Positions 8,974-18,252 of a stretch of DNA of 64,000 nt are shown here, piece after piece; the stretch's first letter is position 1; each line of letters begins with the position of its first letter. Origin of the DNA: Cupriavidus agavae (GTDB lineage Bacteria; Pseudomonadota; Gammaproteobacteria; Burkholderiales; Burkholderiaceae); contig NZ_SGXM01000012.1 in NCBI RefSeq assembly GCF_004217045.1, forward strand, positions 1-64,000, in the 5' to 3' direction. A model generated the notes under the pieces. It was given only the letters and a program-made list of their open reading frames with translations. It searched no databases and was not told the origin of the DNA. The position numbers and the translations under genes were made by a program.

Positions 8974-9833
8974 CCACGCCTGTCCCCGACAACTCCTCCG
9001 CCATCGATGCCGGCCAGCAGGCCGCCCAGGACTGGTGGCACACCGGCATCATCGACATGCAGCCGGGCGAAATCCGCTATCGCGGCTATCCGATCGAGCA
9101 GTTGATCGGCAACGTCTCGTTCGCGCAGATGATCTGGCTGATGCTGCGCGGCGAGCTGCCCGAGCGCCGCCAGGGCGCCCTGCTCGACGCGGCGCTGATG
9201 GCCGCCGTCGACCACGGCCCGCAGGCGCCGAGCATCGCCATCGCACGCATGGCCGCCACCTGCGGCGTGGGGCTGAACAATGCGATGGCGTCGGCGGTCA
9301 ACGTGCTCGGCGACGTGCACGGCGGCGCCGGCGAACAGGCCGTGGAGCTGTACCAGGACATCGCGCTCCGTATCGATGCCGGGGTGCCGCGCGAAGAAGC
9401 CATCGTCGCCGGCCTGGCCGAGTACCGCGACCTGCACGGCAAGTTCGTGTCCGGCTTCGGGCACCGCTTCCATCCGGTGGACCCGCGCGCCCCGCGCCTG
9501 CTGGCACTCGTGGAGCAGGCTGCCGCCGAGGGCGTGGTGAGTGGCCGGTTCGCCGACATCGCACGCGGCGTCGAACAGGCGCTCGGCGCCGGCCGCAGCA
9601 AGCCGATCCCGATGAACATCGACGGCGCCACGGCCGTGATCTACGCGGAACTGGGCTTCCCGGCGCCGCTGGCACGCGGCTTGTTCTGTCTGTCGCGCTC
9701 GGTCGGCATCCTCGCCCATGCATGGGAACAAACCTGCCAGGGGGGACGCAACAAAGGCCCGATTCCGCGCCAGTTCATCTGGACCTATGACGGCGAACCG
9801 CAGCGGGATGTTCCGCCGGCTCCCGCACGCTGA
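8970..9833 (+). CDS. citryl-CoA lyase / citrate-synthase-like C-C lyase
   Basis: A 287-residue protein of the citrate synthase superfamily, shorter than true citrate synthase (about 430) and matching the size of stand-alone citryl-CoA lyases. Candidate catalytic residues are present: His in VHGGAGEQ, His in GFGHRFH and Asp in MNIDGATA. Coupled by a 4-base overlap to a CoA-transferase, it most likely cleaves a citryl-CoA-type thioester into acetyl-CoA (or another acyl-CoA) and an oxoacid. The true substrate could be citrate or a relative such as citramalate or methylcitrate. It is the last gene of the operon. Confidence 0.8.
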   Translation: MTTPVPDNSSAIDAGQQAAQDWWHTGIIDMQPGEIRYRGYPIEQLIGNVSFAQMIWLMLRGELPERRQGALLDAALMAAVDHGPQAPSIAIARMAATCGVGLNNAMASAVNVLGDVHGGAGEQAVELYQDIALRIDAGVPREEAIVAGLAEYRDLHGKFVSGFGHRFHPVDPRAPRLLALVEQAAAEGVVSGRFADIARGVEQALGAGRSKPIPMNIDGATAVIYAELGFPAPLARGLFCLSRSVGILAHAWEQTCQGGRNKGPIPRQFIWTYDGEPQRDVPPAPAR

Positions 9834-9953
9834 ACCACAAGGGGCCAAGGTGCTCCTTCGCATCGCCACCATCGCGGCGACGGCGAACGTGAGACCGGAG
9901 CAAGGGCGGTCCCGCACCCCTGTGGAGGCGCGTGCCCGAGCGCCTCTACCACC

Positions 9954-9977
9954 TTGGTGTTAGTCACCTGACACCAA
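9954..9977 (+). promoter_or_regulatory. 10-bp inverted repeat in the leader of the giant sensor kinase gene
   Basis: Arms TTGGTGTTAG and CTGACACCAA with a 4-base loop TCAC; the single mismatch would be a G-U pair in RNA. No T-run follows. It could be the terminator hairpin of the preceding operon or an operator or attenuator for the kinase gene that starts at 10098. Confidence 0.4.
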
Positions 9978-10097
9978 CCGGCATCCCGCCGCGCCGTACC
10001 CGTGCAACTTGTCCGTCGCAACCTGCCTGCGACGATAGCGCCGAGCCGCCCTTTCCAGCACAATTGGACGGTTTTTATCCAGGCCAGACAACGAACC

Positions 10098-13000
10098 ATG
10101 CGCGAGAAGACCCCCTCGGCGGCGAACAGTTTCTCCCTCGCCGACTACAGCCTCGTACCGATCTGTCAGGACGGCATCGTGGCGCTATCCCGCGGGTTGC
10201 CGCCGGACGGGGAAGACACCATCCTGCTCGCGCATGCGGCCTCCGACCAGGCAGAGTCCACTGCAGCCCGCCTGCTGGAGAACGAGTTCGAACTGCGCCC
10301 GCTGCTGCGCGCCAGCTGGGCCATCGTGCCCCGACAACTGGCGCGCGTTCACGGCGGGATGTTCGCGGTCTACGACGACGATGCCGGGCAGCCGCTTGGC
10401 GTACGATCGGACGTCCCGAAATCGTTCGAGCGCGTGCTGTCGATCGCGGTCAAGGCCAGCGTTGCGCTGAAGGCCGCGCACGAGAGCGGGCTGGTCCATC
10501 GCTCGATCACGCCGTTCACGCTGTTCGTCGACGATGACGAACATTGCCGGATATCGAACTTCGGCTTCGCACAGCGCCAGACGCAGGATGCCGACCGCCT
10601 GCAGCAACAGGTTGTGCTGCGCCCGGACGTGCTGCCCTACATCTCGCCCGAGCACACCGGCCGCACACGTCATCCCATCGATACGCGCAGCGATCTCTAT
10701 TCGCTGGGGGTGGTGTTCTACCAGTTGCTGACTGGCCAGCTACCGTTCAAGGTCAGCCAGGGCGCGGCGCCTTCGGAATGGCTGCACAGCCATGTGGCAC
10801 GCGCGCCGGCTTCGCCGAACACACTCGACGCGACGATTCCCGAGGCGCTGTCCGCCATCGTGCTCAAGCTGCTCGACAAGAGCCCGGCACTTCGCTACCA
10901 GTCCGCCGCCGGGCTGGAGGCGGACCTGAAGCGCTGCGAGGCCGAGTGGGCCGGCAAGGGCCTGATCGGCTTCTTCCAGCTGGGCGACGCAGACCATCCG
11001 GCGGAGCTGGTTCTCGCCACCGGCGTCTTCGGCCGCGATGCCGAAATGGAGCAACTGCTCGCCGCACTGGCCGATGCACGAGCGTTGCAGCGGCCGGTGC
11101 TGGTTACCCTGACAGGCCAGTCCGGGGTGGGCAAGTCGGCCCTGCTCCATGCGTTTCTCGCACAGGTCGCGGACGAGGACATTCCCGTCGCGCTGGGCAA
11201 GGCAGAACAGTTCCGGAGCGACATGCCCTACGCGCCCATCGCCGAGGCAGTCCGCACGCATGTGCATCAGATCCTGGGGCTGGACGACGAGCAGCTTGCC
11301 TCGTGGCGCGCCCGGCTGAAGCACGCGTTGGGCACGTTCGGCAAGGTTGCCTGCCGGATCGCCCCCTCCATCGGCCTGCTGGTCGACGAGTTTCCGGCCC
11401 CCGCCAGCGATGCGGCGGATGACGCGCAGGTCGAGACGGCCATGCACCGGCTCATTGGCGTATTCAGCCGGCCGGGACAGCCGTTCGTGCTGGTGCTGGA
11501 CGATTACCAGTGGGTCGACCAGGCGACGCACCGTCTGGTGCAGGGGCTGCTCGCCCGCAGCGAGAGCTTCCCAGTGCTGGTCGTGTGCACGGCCCGGGAA
11601 GAAGCGCTCGAAGGGCTTGCCGGCAGACAGCTCGAAGCACTGCGCAAAGCGGCCAGCACATCGACGGCAATCAGCCTTCCTCCGCTCGACCTTGCCGTAC
11701 TGACGCGCATCCTGGCTGAAACCCTGCGCGACACGCCGCAAGGCGTGCAACCGCTGGCTCAGGTCATCCAGATCAAGACCGCCGGCAATCCATTCTTCGT
11801 CAGCCAGTTCCTGCGCATGCTGGCAGACTGCCGTCTCATGCGCGTCAGCGCGGACGGCAAGTGGCAATACGATATCGACGCGATCGACGCGCACGAGATC
11901 ACCGAGAACGTGGCGGAACTGGTGTTGCAGCGGCTGGCCCGACTGCCCGACAGCACCTCGGAGATGCTCGCGCGCATGGCGTGCCTGGGCCGCGGCACCG
12001 AACTCTGGCTACTGGGCGAACTCTTCAGCCTGAGCGAGCGGGCCCTCCATGCCGCGCTCTCCCCGGCACGCAGCCTGGGCATCGTCAGTCTTTCCGACGA
12101 CAGCTACAGCTTCACGCACGACCGCGTACAGGAGGCCGCAAGCGCACTGCTCGGCCCCGACTCCCGCGCCCGGACCTGCCTGCGGGCTGGCAAGCTGCTG
12201 GCCGGTTCGCTACCTGCCGACGAAGCGGATCGCCCCGACGACCTGCTGTTCCGCACCGCTGGCTGGCTCGCGCAAGGGCTGGAATGCGTCACGGCCACCA
12301 GCGAGATCATCGACGTGGCCCGCATCTTCCTGTCGGCATCCGCCCGGGCGCGCCGCAGTGCCGCACTGGCAAATGCGCAGGTGTATGTCGAGCATGGCCT
12401 GGCGCTGCTGGATCGGCTGCCCGCCTCGCACACCGGCCGCGCGGATCTGCTGTTCGCCCTGCAACTGGAGTACGCCGCCGCACTGTTGCACCAGGGGCAA
12501 CTCGACGCGGCACTCGCCATCGTCAACGCGCAGATCGAGGATTCCGCTACGCGTCTGCAGGCCGCGGGCGCCCACTTGCTGAAGATCGAGATCCACTCCC
12601 GGCGCTCGGAAAACGGCCTGGCGCTGAAGACAGCGCTTGCCGGCCTGAAGCGGTTCGGCATCGCGCTGCCGAGTCATCCCGGTGCCGCGCAGTGTGACGA
12701 GCGCTACGCGCAGATCCGTCCCCATCTGTCTCCGGCTGGCCTTGATGCGCTGCACGCCCTCGGTGAAGTGGCCGATGCGGAAGCCGTAGCGGCCATGGAC
12801 CTGCTGACCGCCGCATTCGTACCCGCAAGTTTCACCAATGAGGACGTGGCGTTCCTGGTGCTGTGCGAGATGGCCGACCAGACGGTGGCGCACGGCATGA
12901 CCGCCGCGTCGGCGTCTGCGCTGGCGTGGCTCGGCGTGCTCGTCTGTCATCGATACGGCGCCAACCAGGACGGCTTCCGCTACGGCGAGACCGCACGCGA

Positions 13001-15677
13001 GATCGTCGCCCGCCGCAGCTACATCGCTTGGGAGGCACGGGTCCTGCTGCCGCTGGACCAACTGAGCGTATGGACCCAGCCGCTGTCGTACGCCGTGGAA
13101 TGCGCGCGCACGGCGTTTGGTTCGGGCGTGGCACACGGCGACATCACCACGGCGTGCTACGCCGCCTGCCATACCGTGGCGAACCTGCTCGTCCGCGGCG
13201 ACAACCTCGCCGAGGTGCGGCGCGAGGTTTGCCGTGGCCTCGACTTCGTCAGCAAGGCCGGCTACCGCGATGTCGAAGCCATCCTCGAACTGCAGCGCGC
13301 CTTCATCGACGATCTTTCGGCCCCCGAAGAGGCCGCACAGGGCTACCTCGACATCGAGTACCGGGCTCCCAACGGCGAGCAACTGGCCACCTACGAATAC
13401 TGGCAGTGGATCTATCGCGCCACGGTCCACTTCATCTCCGGGCGGATTGCGGACGCCGCGCTGTGTCTCGACCATGCCGCCGCTTTTGCGTGGTCTGCGC
13501 CGGCCCATATCCATACGCTCGACTTCCACTTCCTCAGGGCGCTGGTCGTCGCGAGCCGGTATGGCAGCGACGACGTGACGGCCATGGCTACGCTGCGCGC
13601 GGATGCGGCAAGAATCCGCGCCTGGGCCAACGACAATGCCGACACCTTCGCCGACAAGTCGGCACTGGTCGATGCGGAGATCGCGCGGCTCGAGGGCGAT
13701 ACCACGCGGACGATGTCGCGCTACGAGGAGGCGGCCACGCTGGCCCGGGAACGTGGCTTCTGGCACGTAGCCGCCATGGCCCACGAGCGGGCCTCCGCGC
13801 ACTGCCAGTCGCTCGACCTCGTGATGGCCGCGACGGCACACCGGCAGTTTGCCCATGAGGCATACCTGACATGGGGCGCCACGGCGAAGGTACGTCAACT
13901 GGAAACGCTCTACCCTGCCCTGGCGCGCCAGCCGGCGCGGAACTGGCAACCCGCCGCCGGCACCCAGTCCTTCGACAACGAAAGCGTCATCCGCGCCTAC
14001 CATGCACTGACCGAGGAAGTGCGGCTCGATCAGGTCATCAACAAGCTCCTGACGGTAGCGCTGGAGTACGCCGGCGCCCAGCACGGGCATCTGGTGCGCA
14101 TGACGCCGGACGGGCCGGTGATCGAAGCCAGCGCCCATACGATCGACTCCGGCATTGCCGTGGAACTGCAGCATGCACCGGCGGACCCGACCGTGGTGCC
14201 ACTCTCGCTGCTGAATACCGCGGTACGGATCCGCCAGGTCATCCGCGTCAGCGAACCGTTCGGGGCCAACCCTTTCGTCTCTGACCCCTACTTCGCCGAC
14301 CGCGCCAATTGCTCGGCGATCTGCATCCCGCTGATCCGCCAGAACGAGGCGGTGGGCGCGCTTTACCTCGAAAACCGCCTGGTGCGCGACGGCTTCACGG
14401 TCGCGCACACGCGGGTGCTCGAACTCATCGCCGTCCAGGCGGCGATCTCGCTGCACACCGCGCGGCTCTATGACAACCTGCTGGCCGAGAACGAGCGCCG
14501 CCGGCGTGTGGAAGCCGATCTGCGCACCAGCGAAGCCACACTTGCCATGGGCGAGAAGGTCAGCCAGAGCGGAAGCTGGCGCTGGGACCTGCAACGCGAC
14601 GAGTTCACCTGCTCCACCGAGCTGCTGCGCCTGTTCGAGCTGGAAAGCGCGGAGGGACCAATCCGCTTCGACAACTTCCTCGACCGCATGCACCCCGAGG
14701 ACCGGGATGGCGTGAAGCAATTGGTCGACGCAGCCATTCCGCGCATGGAATCACTGCATGTCGACCACCGGCTGATCCGGAAAGACGGTTCGGTCCGCTA
14801 TGTCGTGGCGGTGGGCAAGCCGCTTCAGACCGATGGCGAAAGGTACGACTACGTGGGCACCGTCACCGATATCACGGAACGGCGCCTTGCCGAAGACGCC
14901 GTGCGCGGCGCCCAGGCCGAACTTGCCCGCGTAGCCCGCGCCACCACGGTGGGGCAGCTCACCGCATCGATCGCACACGAGATCAACCAGCCGCTGATGT
15001 CCATCGTCTCGAATGCGGGGGCAAGCCTGCGCTGGCTGGCCAAGACGCCGCCGAACCTTGAGAATGCACGGGAGGGCATCGAGGAAATTGCCGCGGCCGG
15101 GCAACGCGCCGGTGCCATGATCAGGAGCCTGCAGGACCTCACGCGCAAGAACAAGCCTGTGCTGGCGCCGGTAGACCTGAACGGCACCATCGGCCAGATC
15201 CTGGCCATCGCGCGCATGGAAATCGACCGGCGCGATGTCGCCCTGAAACTTCAAACCATGGCCGAGGCGCCGCCAACGTTCGGCGATGCGATCCAGCTCC
15301 AGCAGGTGATCCTGAACCTCGTGCTCAATGCGGTGGAGGCGATGGGGGACGTCACCGATCGCCCGCGCGTGCTGGAGATTTCCACCACGGCGAAGGGGCC
15401 CGGCTTCATCGAGCTGGCCGTTTCGGACAATGGCACGGGAATCAGCCCGGACATGGAGGACGAAGTCTTCCAGCCGTTCTATACCACCAAGGAGAACGGC
15501 ATGGGGATGGGCCTTTCGATCTCGCGTTCCATCATCGAGGCGCATGGCGGCAAGCTGATCGCGCGCCGGCGGCAGCCATACGGGAGTACGTTTTCGTTCA
15601 CGATTCCGCTGCAGCGTGCAGCGGACGACGCACCGGACGCGCTGGCCGGAGACCTTCCTCCCATTGCCTTCCGGTAA
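10098..15677 (+). CDS. giant hybrid sensor: degenerate Ser/Thr kinase, AAA ATPase, GAF, PAS and histidine kinase
   Basis: An 1859-residue cytoplasmic signalling protein without membrane segments. Order: protein-kinase-like domain (about 10-265), PknK/MalT-type AAA ATPase with Walker A GQSGVGKS near residue 340 and Walker B LVLDDYQWVD near 470, a long helical repeat region (about 650-1280), GAF (about 1300-1460), PAS (about 1490-1595), and a histidine kinase with IAHEINQPL as H-box near 1625, then N-box, DNGTGIS and GMGMGLS motifs. In the kinase domain the catalytic loop reads HRS instead of HRD, the metal motif reads NFG instead of DFG, and no beta-3 lysine is evident, so it is probably a pseudokinase. 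There is no receiver domain and no adjacent response regulator; the partner must be encoded elsewhere. Confidence 0.85.
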   Translation: MREKTPSAANSFSLADYSLVPICQDGIVALSRGLPPDGEDTILLAHAASDQAESTAARLLENEFELRPLLRASWAIVPRQLARVHGGMFAVYDDDAGQPLGVRSDVPKSFERVLSIAVKASVALKAAHESGLVHRSITPFTLFVDDDEHCRISNFGFAQRQTQDADRLQQQVVLRPDVLPYISPEHTGRTRHPIDTRSDLYSLGVVFYQLLTGQLPFKVSQGAAPSEWLHSHVARAPASPNTLDATIPEALSAIVLKLLDKSPALRYQSAAGLEADLKRCEAEWAGKGLIGFFQLGDADHPAELVLATGVFGRDAEMEQLLAALADARALQRPVLVTLTGQSGVGKSALLHAFLAQVADEDIPVALGKAEQFRSDMPYAPIAEAVRTHVHQILGLDDEQLASWRARLKHALGTFGKVACRIAPSIGLLVDEFPAPASDAADDAQVETAMHRLIGVFSRPGQPFVLVLDDYQWVDQATHRLVQGLLARSESFPVLVVCTAREEALEGLAGRQLEALRKAASTSTAISLPPLDLAVLTRILAETLRDTPQGVQPLAQVIQIKTAGNPFFVSQFLRMLADCRLMRVSADGKWQYDIDAIDAHEITENVAELVLQRLARLPDSTSEMLARMACLGRGTELWLLGELFSLSERALHAALSPARSLGIVSLSDDSYSFTHDRVQEAASALLGPDSRARTCLRAGKLLAGSLPADEADRPDDLLFRTAGWLAQGLECVTATSEIIDVARIFLSASARARRSAALANAQVYVEHGLALLDRLPASHTGRADLLFALQLEYAAALLHQGQLDAALAIVNAQIEDSATRLQAAGAHLLKIEIHSRRSENGLALKTALAGLKRFGIALPSHPGAAQCDERYAQIRPHLSPAGLDALHALGEVADAEAVAAMDLLTAAFVPASFTNEDVAFLVLCEMADQTVAHGMTAASASALAWLGVLVCHRYGANQDGFRYGETAREIVARRSYIAWEARVLLPLDQLSVWTQPLSYAVECARTAFGSGVAHGDITTACYAACHTVANLLVRGDNLAEVRREVCRGLDFVSKAGYRDVEAILELQRAFIDDLSAPEEAAQGYLDIEYRAPNGEQLATYEYWQWIYRATVHFISGRIADAALCLDHAAAFAWSAPAHIHTLDFHFLRALVVASRYGSDDVTAMATLRADAARIRAWANDNADTFADKSALVDAEIARLEGDTTRTMSRYEEAATLARERGFWHVAAMAHERASAHCQSLDLVMAATAHRQFAHEAYLTWGATAKVRQLETLYPALARQPARNWQPAAGTQSFDNESVIRAYHALTEEVRLDQVINKLLTVALEYAGAQHGHLVRMTPDGPVIEASAHTIDSGIAVELQHAPADPTVVPLSLLNTAVRIRQVIRVSEPFGANPFVSDPYFADRANCSAICIPLIRQNEAVGALYLENRLVRDGFTVAHTRVLELIAVQAAISLHTARLYDNLLAENERRRRVEADLRTSEATLAMGEKVSQSGSWRWDLQRDEFTCSTELLRLFELESAEGPIRFDNFLDRMHPEDRDGVKQLVDAAIPRMESLHVDHRLIRKDGSVRYVVAVGKPLQTDGERYDYVGTVTDITERRLAEDAVRGAQAELARVARATTVGQLTASIAHEINQPLMSIVSNAGASLRWLAKTPPNLENAREGIEEIAAAGQRAGAMIRSLQDLTRKNKPVLAPVDLNGTIGQILAIARMEIDRRDVALKLQTMAEAPPTFGDAIQLQQVILNLVLNAVEAMGDVTDRPRVLEISTTAKGPGFIELAVSDNGTGISPDMEDEVFQPFYTTKENGMGMGLSISRSIIEAHGGKLIARRRQPYGSTFSFTIPLQRAADDAPDALAGDLPPIAFR

Positions 15678-15785
15678 CCGACGACGCCTCCGGTTACTCG
15701 GCGATACAAATCTGGCGTTCCGCCATACACGGCCGATACATGGCTCCGGCAGTATTGCCGGGACCATGTCGCAAGGCCACAGCTT

Positions 15786-16679
15786 ATGGAAACGCCAGAC
15801 CGTCTGCTCCGCAGCTTCCTTCGCATCGCCGAGACCCAATCGTTGTCTCGGGCGGCTGACCGGCTTGGCCAGACGCAATCAGGCGTCAGCAAACAGCTTG
15901 CCGCACTCGAAGCCTATCTCGGCAAGCCGCTGTTCGTGCGCACCGGGCGCGGCGTGGCGCTGACCGAGGCGGGCAGCAAGCTGCGCGACGCCATCGAGGC
16001 GCCGTACCGTGCCATCGATCTGGCTGCGCAGAGCATCCGCGATACCCACGGCACCACCCAGGGTACGCTGCGCATCGCCTTCGTGCACACCGTCAACTAC
16101 TACTTCCTGGCCGAAGCCGTGGCGGGCTTCATCGGCAACTATCCCGCGATCAATCTCTCGCTGATGGGGCGCAGTTCGGCGGATGTCGTGGCGCTGGTGG
16201 AGAGTGGAAAGGCCGACCTGGGCGTCGCCTACGACACCGCCGTTGACACTGCCGCACTGGAAATGCATCCGCTGTTCGAGGACGACATGTGCCTCGTCAC
16301 GTCCCGCCAGCCGGATCCGGCGCTGGCCGCCGCCGGTATCGACCTGCGCGGCCAGATCCTGCGGCTCGTCGGCTTTCCGCGCGGCTACGCGTTGCGGCGC
16401 ATGGTGGAGAGCGCCGGCCTGGAACATCCCTACGTGGCCGAAGCCGAGACCGTTGACGCGATTCTGAAGCTCGTCGCCATGGGCGTGGGCGACAGTATCC
16501 TGCCGTCACGGCTGCCGGACCGTCTGCTGAACGAGTACGGCCTGAACCGGCTGAAGATCGAGAAGCCCCTGCTGCGCCGGCGCATCGTGGCGGTCAAACG
16601 CAGCGGCCGACAGGCGCTGCCGCTGGTCGATACGCTGTTCGGGTCGTTGCTGCAGGCCGCCGGGGCACTGGCGCCATGA
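15786..16679 (+). CDS. LysR-type transcriptional regulator
   Basis: A 297-residue regulator with an N-terminal winged helix (RLLRSFLRIAETQSLSRAA, then the recognition helix QSGVSKQLAALE, residues about 1-65) and a C-terminal two-lobed effector-binding domain. It lies between the giant sensor kinase and a cupin gene, all on the same strand. LysR regulators usually control a divergent neighbour, but none is present here, so the target is unknown; the cupin gene downstream is a possible one. An inverted repeat GTAACCG (15674-15680) / CGGTTAC (15691-15697) straddles the stop of the upstream gene. Confidence 0.9.
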   Translation: METPDRLLRSFLRIAETQSLSRAADRLGQTQSGVSKQLAALEAYLGKPLFVRTGRGVALTEAGSKLRDAIEAPYRAIDLAAQSIRDTHGTTQGTLRIAFVHTVNYYFLAEAVAGFIGNYPAINLSLMGRSSADVVALVESGKADLGVAYDTAVDTAALEMHPLFEDDMCLVTSRQPDPALAAAGIDLRGQILRLVGFPRGYALRRMVESAGLEHPYVAEAETVDAILKLVAMGVGDSILPSRLPDRLLNEYGLNRLKIEKPLLRRRIVAVKRSGRQALPLVDTLFGSLLQAAGALAP

Positions 16680-16680
16680 C

Positions 16681-16707
16681 GCGCCGGCATGGCTGGCTTG
16701 CCGGCGC
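16681..16707 (+). terminator. hairpin after the LysR gene
   Basis: Nine-base arms GCGCCGGCA (16681-16689) and TGCCGGCGC (16699-16707), starting immediately after the stop codon. It is not followed by a T-run, so it is a weak terminator candidate. Confidence 0.35.
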
Positions 16708-16807
16708 CGGCGTGGCTTGCGACCCCGCGTGGTTCCATACTTGATGCCTTTTGCAGGCCGGCCCCGGCGCACCGTGGGCAAGGCTCTGCTCATCGGGAAC
16801 CCACCGC

Positions 16808-17263
16808 GTGCCAACCAGACTATGCCGGGCCGCCGCACTGACGGCCGCCCTGATCCTGACCTCCACGGCCTACGGCGAGGTCATCAAGCCCATCAAGTCG
16901 TCGCGCGCCGAGATCGCGGGCGCGATCTTCTCCAAGCCCGGCGTCAGCGTGGAGCATGGCCCGGACGGAACCAGCTCGACGGACGCACCGGTCCATACCT
17001 CGGCCGATGGCGCGTTCCAGACCGGCATGTACAAGTCGGGGCCATTCCGTGAAGAGATCGCCGCGAGCCCCGGCTTTCCCTACGAGGAGTTCCTGTACTT
17101 CGTCTCTGGCGGCGTCAGGCTGACCTCGTCGGATGGATCGTCAATGACCGTACGCGCCGGGGAATCCGTCACGATACCGAAGGGATGGAGTGGCGTCTTC
17201 GAGACAAAGGGCTACACCAAGATCTACGTCATCTACGACGCGGCAGCCGCTTCCCGGAAATAG
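16808..17263 (+). CDS. exported cupin-domain protein
   Basis: Starting at the GTG at 16808, the product is 151 residues with a clear signal peptide (PTRLCRAAALTAALILT, cleavage near AYG-EV). The longer frame from 16751 puts an unlikely tail before it. The rest is a single small beta-barrel of the ureidoglycine-aminohydrolase-like cupin type, with FPYEEFLYFVSGGVRL and a second motif around ESVTIPKGWSG. The metal-ligand pattern is incomplete, with few His residues, so it may bind a ligand rather than catalyse. It ends 4 bases from the convergent phosphoribosyltransferase gene. Confidence 0.7.
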   Translation: MPTRLCRAAALTAALILTSTAYGEVIKPIKSSRAEIAGAIFSKPGVSVEHGPDGTSSTDAPVHTSADGAFQTGMYKSGPFREEIAASPGFPYEEFLYFVSGGVRLTSSDGSSMTVRAGESVTIPKGWSGVFETKGYTKIYVIYDAAAASRK

Positions 17264-17267
17264 ACCG

Positions 17268-18230
17268 TCATGCTGGCCGGGCTGTCTCCCGCCAGGAGGC
17301 GGCATTGACCAGCATGCCCGCCTGCCGGTCGGCATCCCACCAGATCACGCGCAGCAGTGGCGCGTCTCGCGCAATCCATAGCGCCTGCAAGGCATCGCTC
17401 TCGATGAAGTGCGTCACGCCGGCACGCCGCGCGGCACGAGCCTTGTGCGCGGCAGCGGCAACCGGCGTCTCGTCATCGCCCTCCGCTCGCATGATCAGGT
17501 CGAGATGGCCGTAGCCGTGCTGGTCCAGCCAGTGCTGGGTGCGTTTTCGATCAATGCCGGGCCTTCCCGTGATGACCACCTTCACATTCGGCAGGTCGGC
17601 CGTTGGCACGATCTCGAACGGCAACAACGCGTCGCGTTCGCGCAGCGCACCGGCCAGATCTTCGTCATAGCGCGCCAGCGGTATGTCCGGCAACAGGATG
17701 CCGTCGAGATCGATGGCGTATGTGGCGTACTCGTGGTCGTCTCGCATGCCTTCCGCCGCGCCTGCTTCAACCTTCAGCCAGTCTTCGCGGTAGCGTTCGG
17801 TATGGGCCTGGCGCTCCCACGGAAACAGGGCGAAGAAGCCCGATGCGTCGATGGCGTAGTCAGGCCGGATCCGGCTGATGTCGTCGAATGCACCCGTCAG
17901 CGTCCGGACGACCAGGCCGCATCGTTCGAGAAAGGCGATGCAGTCGACCAGCGTGTAGCCCCGGCCGGCAATGTCCTCGCAGAGAAGCACCTTCGTTCCG
18001 GGAGCGGGCAGCGGAGCCGGCGAATTCCATGAGACATTGCGGGTCCGGCGGTCATATGCCAGGAATGCCACCGGCGCGCCGATCGCATGCGAAGCCATCA
18101 GCGCCAGCGGTGCGCCGCCGCGCAGTATGCCGATACTGACGCTGAAGCCTTCGGCGAGCAGGCGGGGCTGCAGGGACTCGATCCACTGGTCGAGCTGGTC
18201 GTAGGTGAGCGTCAGAATTGGCCTGTCCAT
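17268..18230 (-). CDS. phosphoribosyltransferase-HAD fusion protein
   Basis: A 320-residue cytoplasmic protein; I use the ATG at 18230 (MDRPILTLTYDQLDQW), since the longer frame reaches back into the MarR gene. The N-terminal half resembles a type I phosphoribosyltransferase, with the PRPP-loop-like VLLCEDIAGRGYTL near residue 90. The C-terminal half begins YAIDLDGILL (near 180), the DxD motif of HAD hydrolases, and later has VVITGRPGIDRK as motif II. Comparable PRTase and HAD proteins occur in nucleotide-like metabolite pathways, but the substrate here is unknown. It lies 22 bases after the MarR gene and is probably in the same transcript. Confidence 0.75.
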   Translation of the reverse strand: MDRPILTLTYDQLDQWIESLQPRLLAEGFSVSIGILRGGAPLALMASHAIGAPVAFLAYDRRTRNVSWNSPAPLPAPGTKVLLCEDIAGRGYTLVDCIAFLERCGLVVRTLTGAFDDISRIRPDYAIDASGFFALFPWERQAHTERYREDWLKVEAGAAEGMRDDHEYATYAIDLDGILLPDIPLARYDEDLAGALRERDALLPFEIVPTADLPNVKVVITGRPGIDRKRTQHWLDQHGYGHLDLIMRAEGDDETPVAAAAHKARAARRAGVTHFIESDALQALWIARDAPLLRVIWWDADRQAGMLVNAASWRETARPA

Positions 18231-18252
18231 CGCTTGCACTGCGAGCCTCGTG

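Noticed and set aside
12210..14720. 836-residue minus-strand open frame
   Set aside because: Antisense of the giant sensor kinase; no motifs, biased composition.
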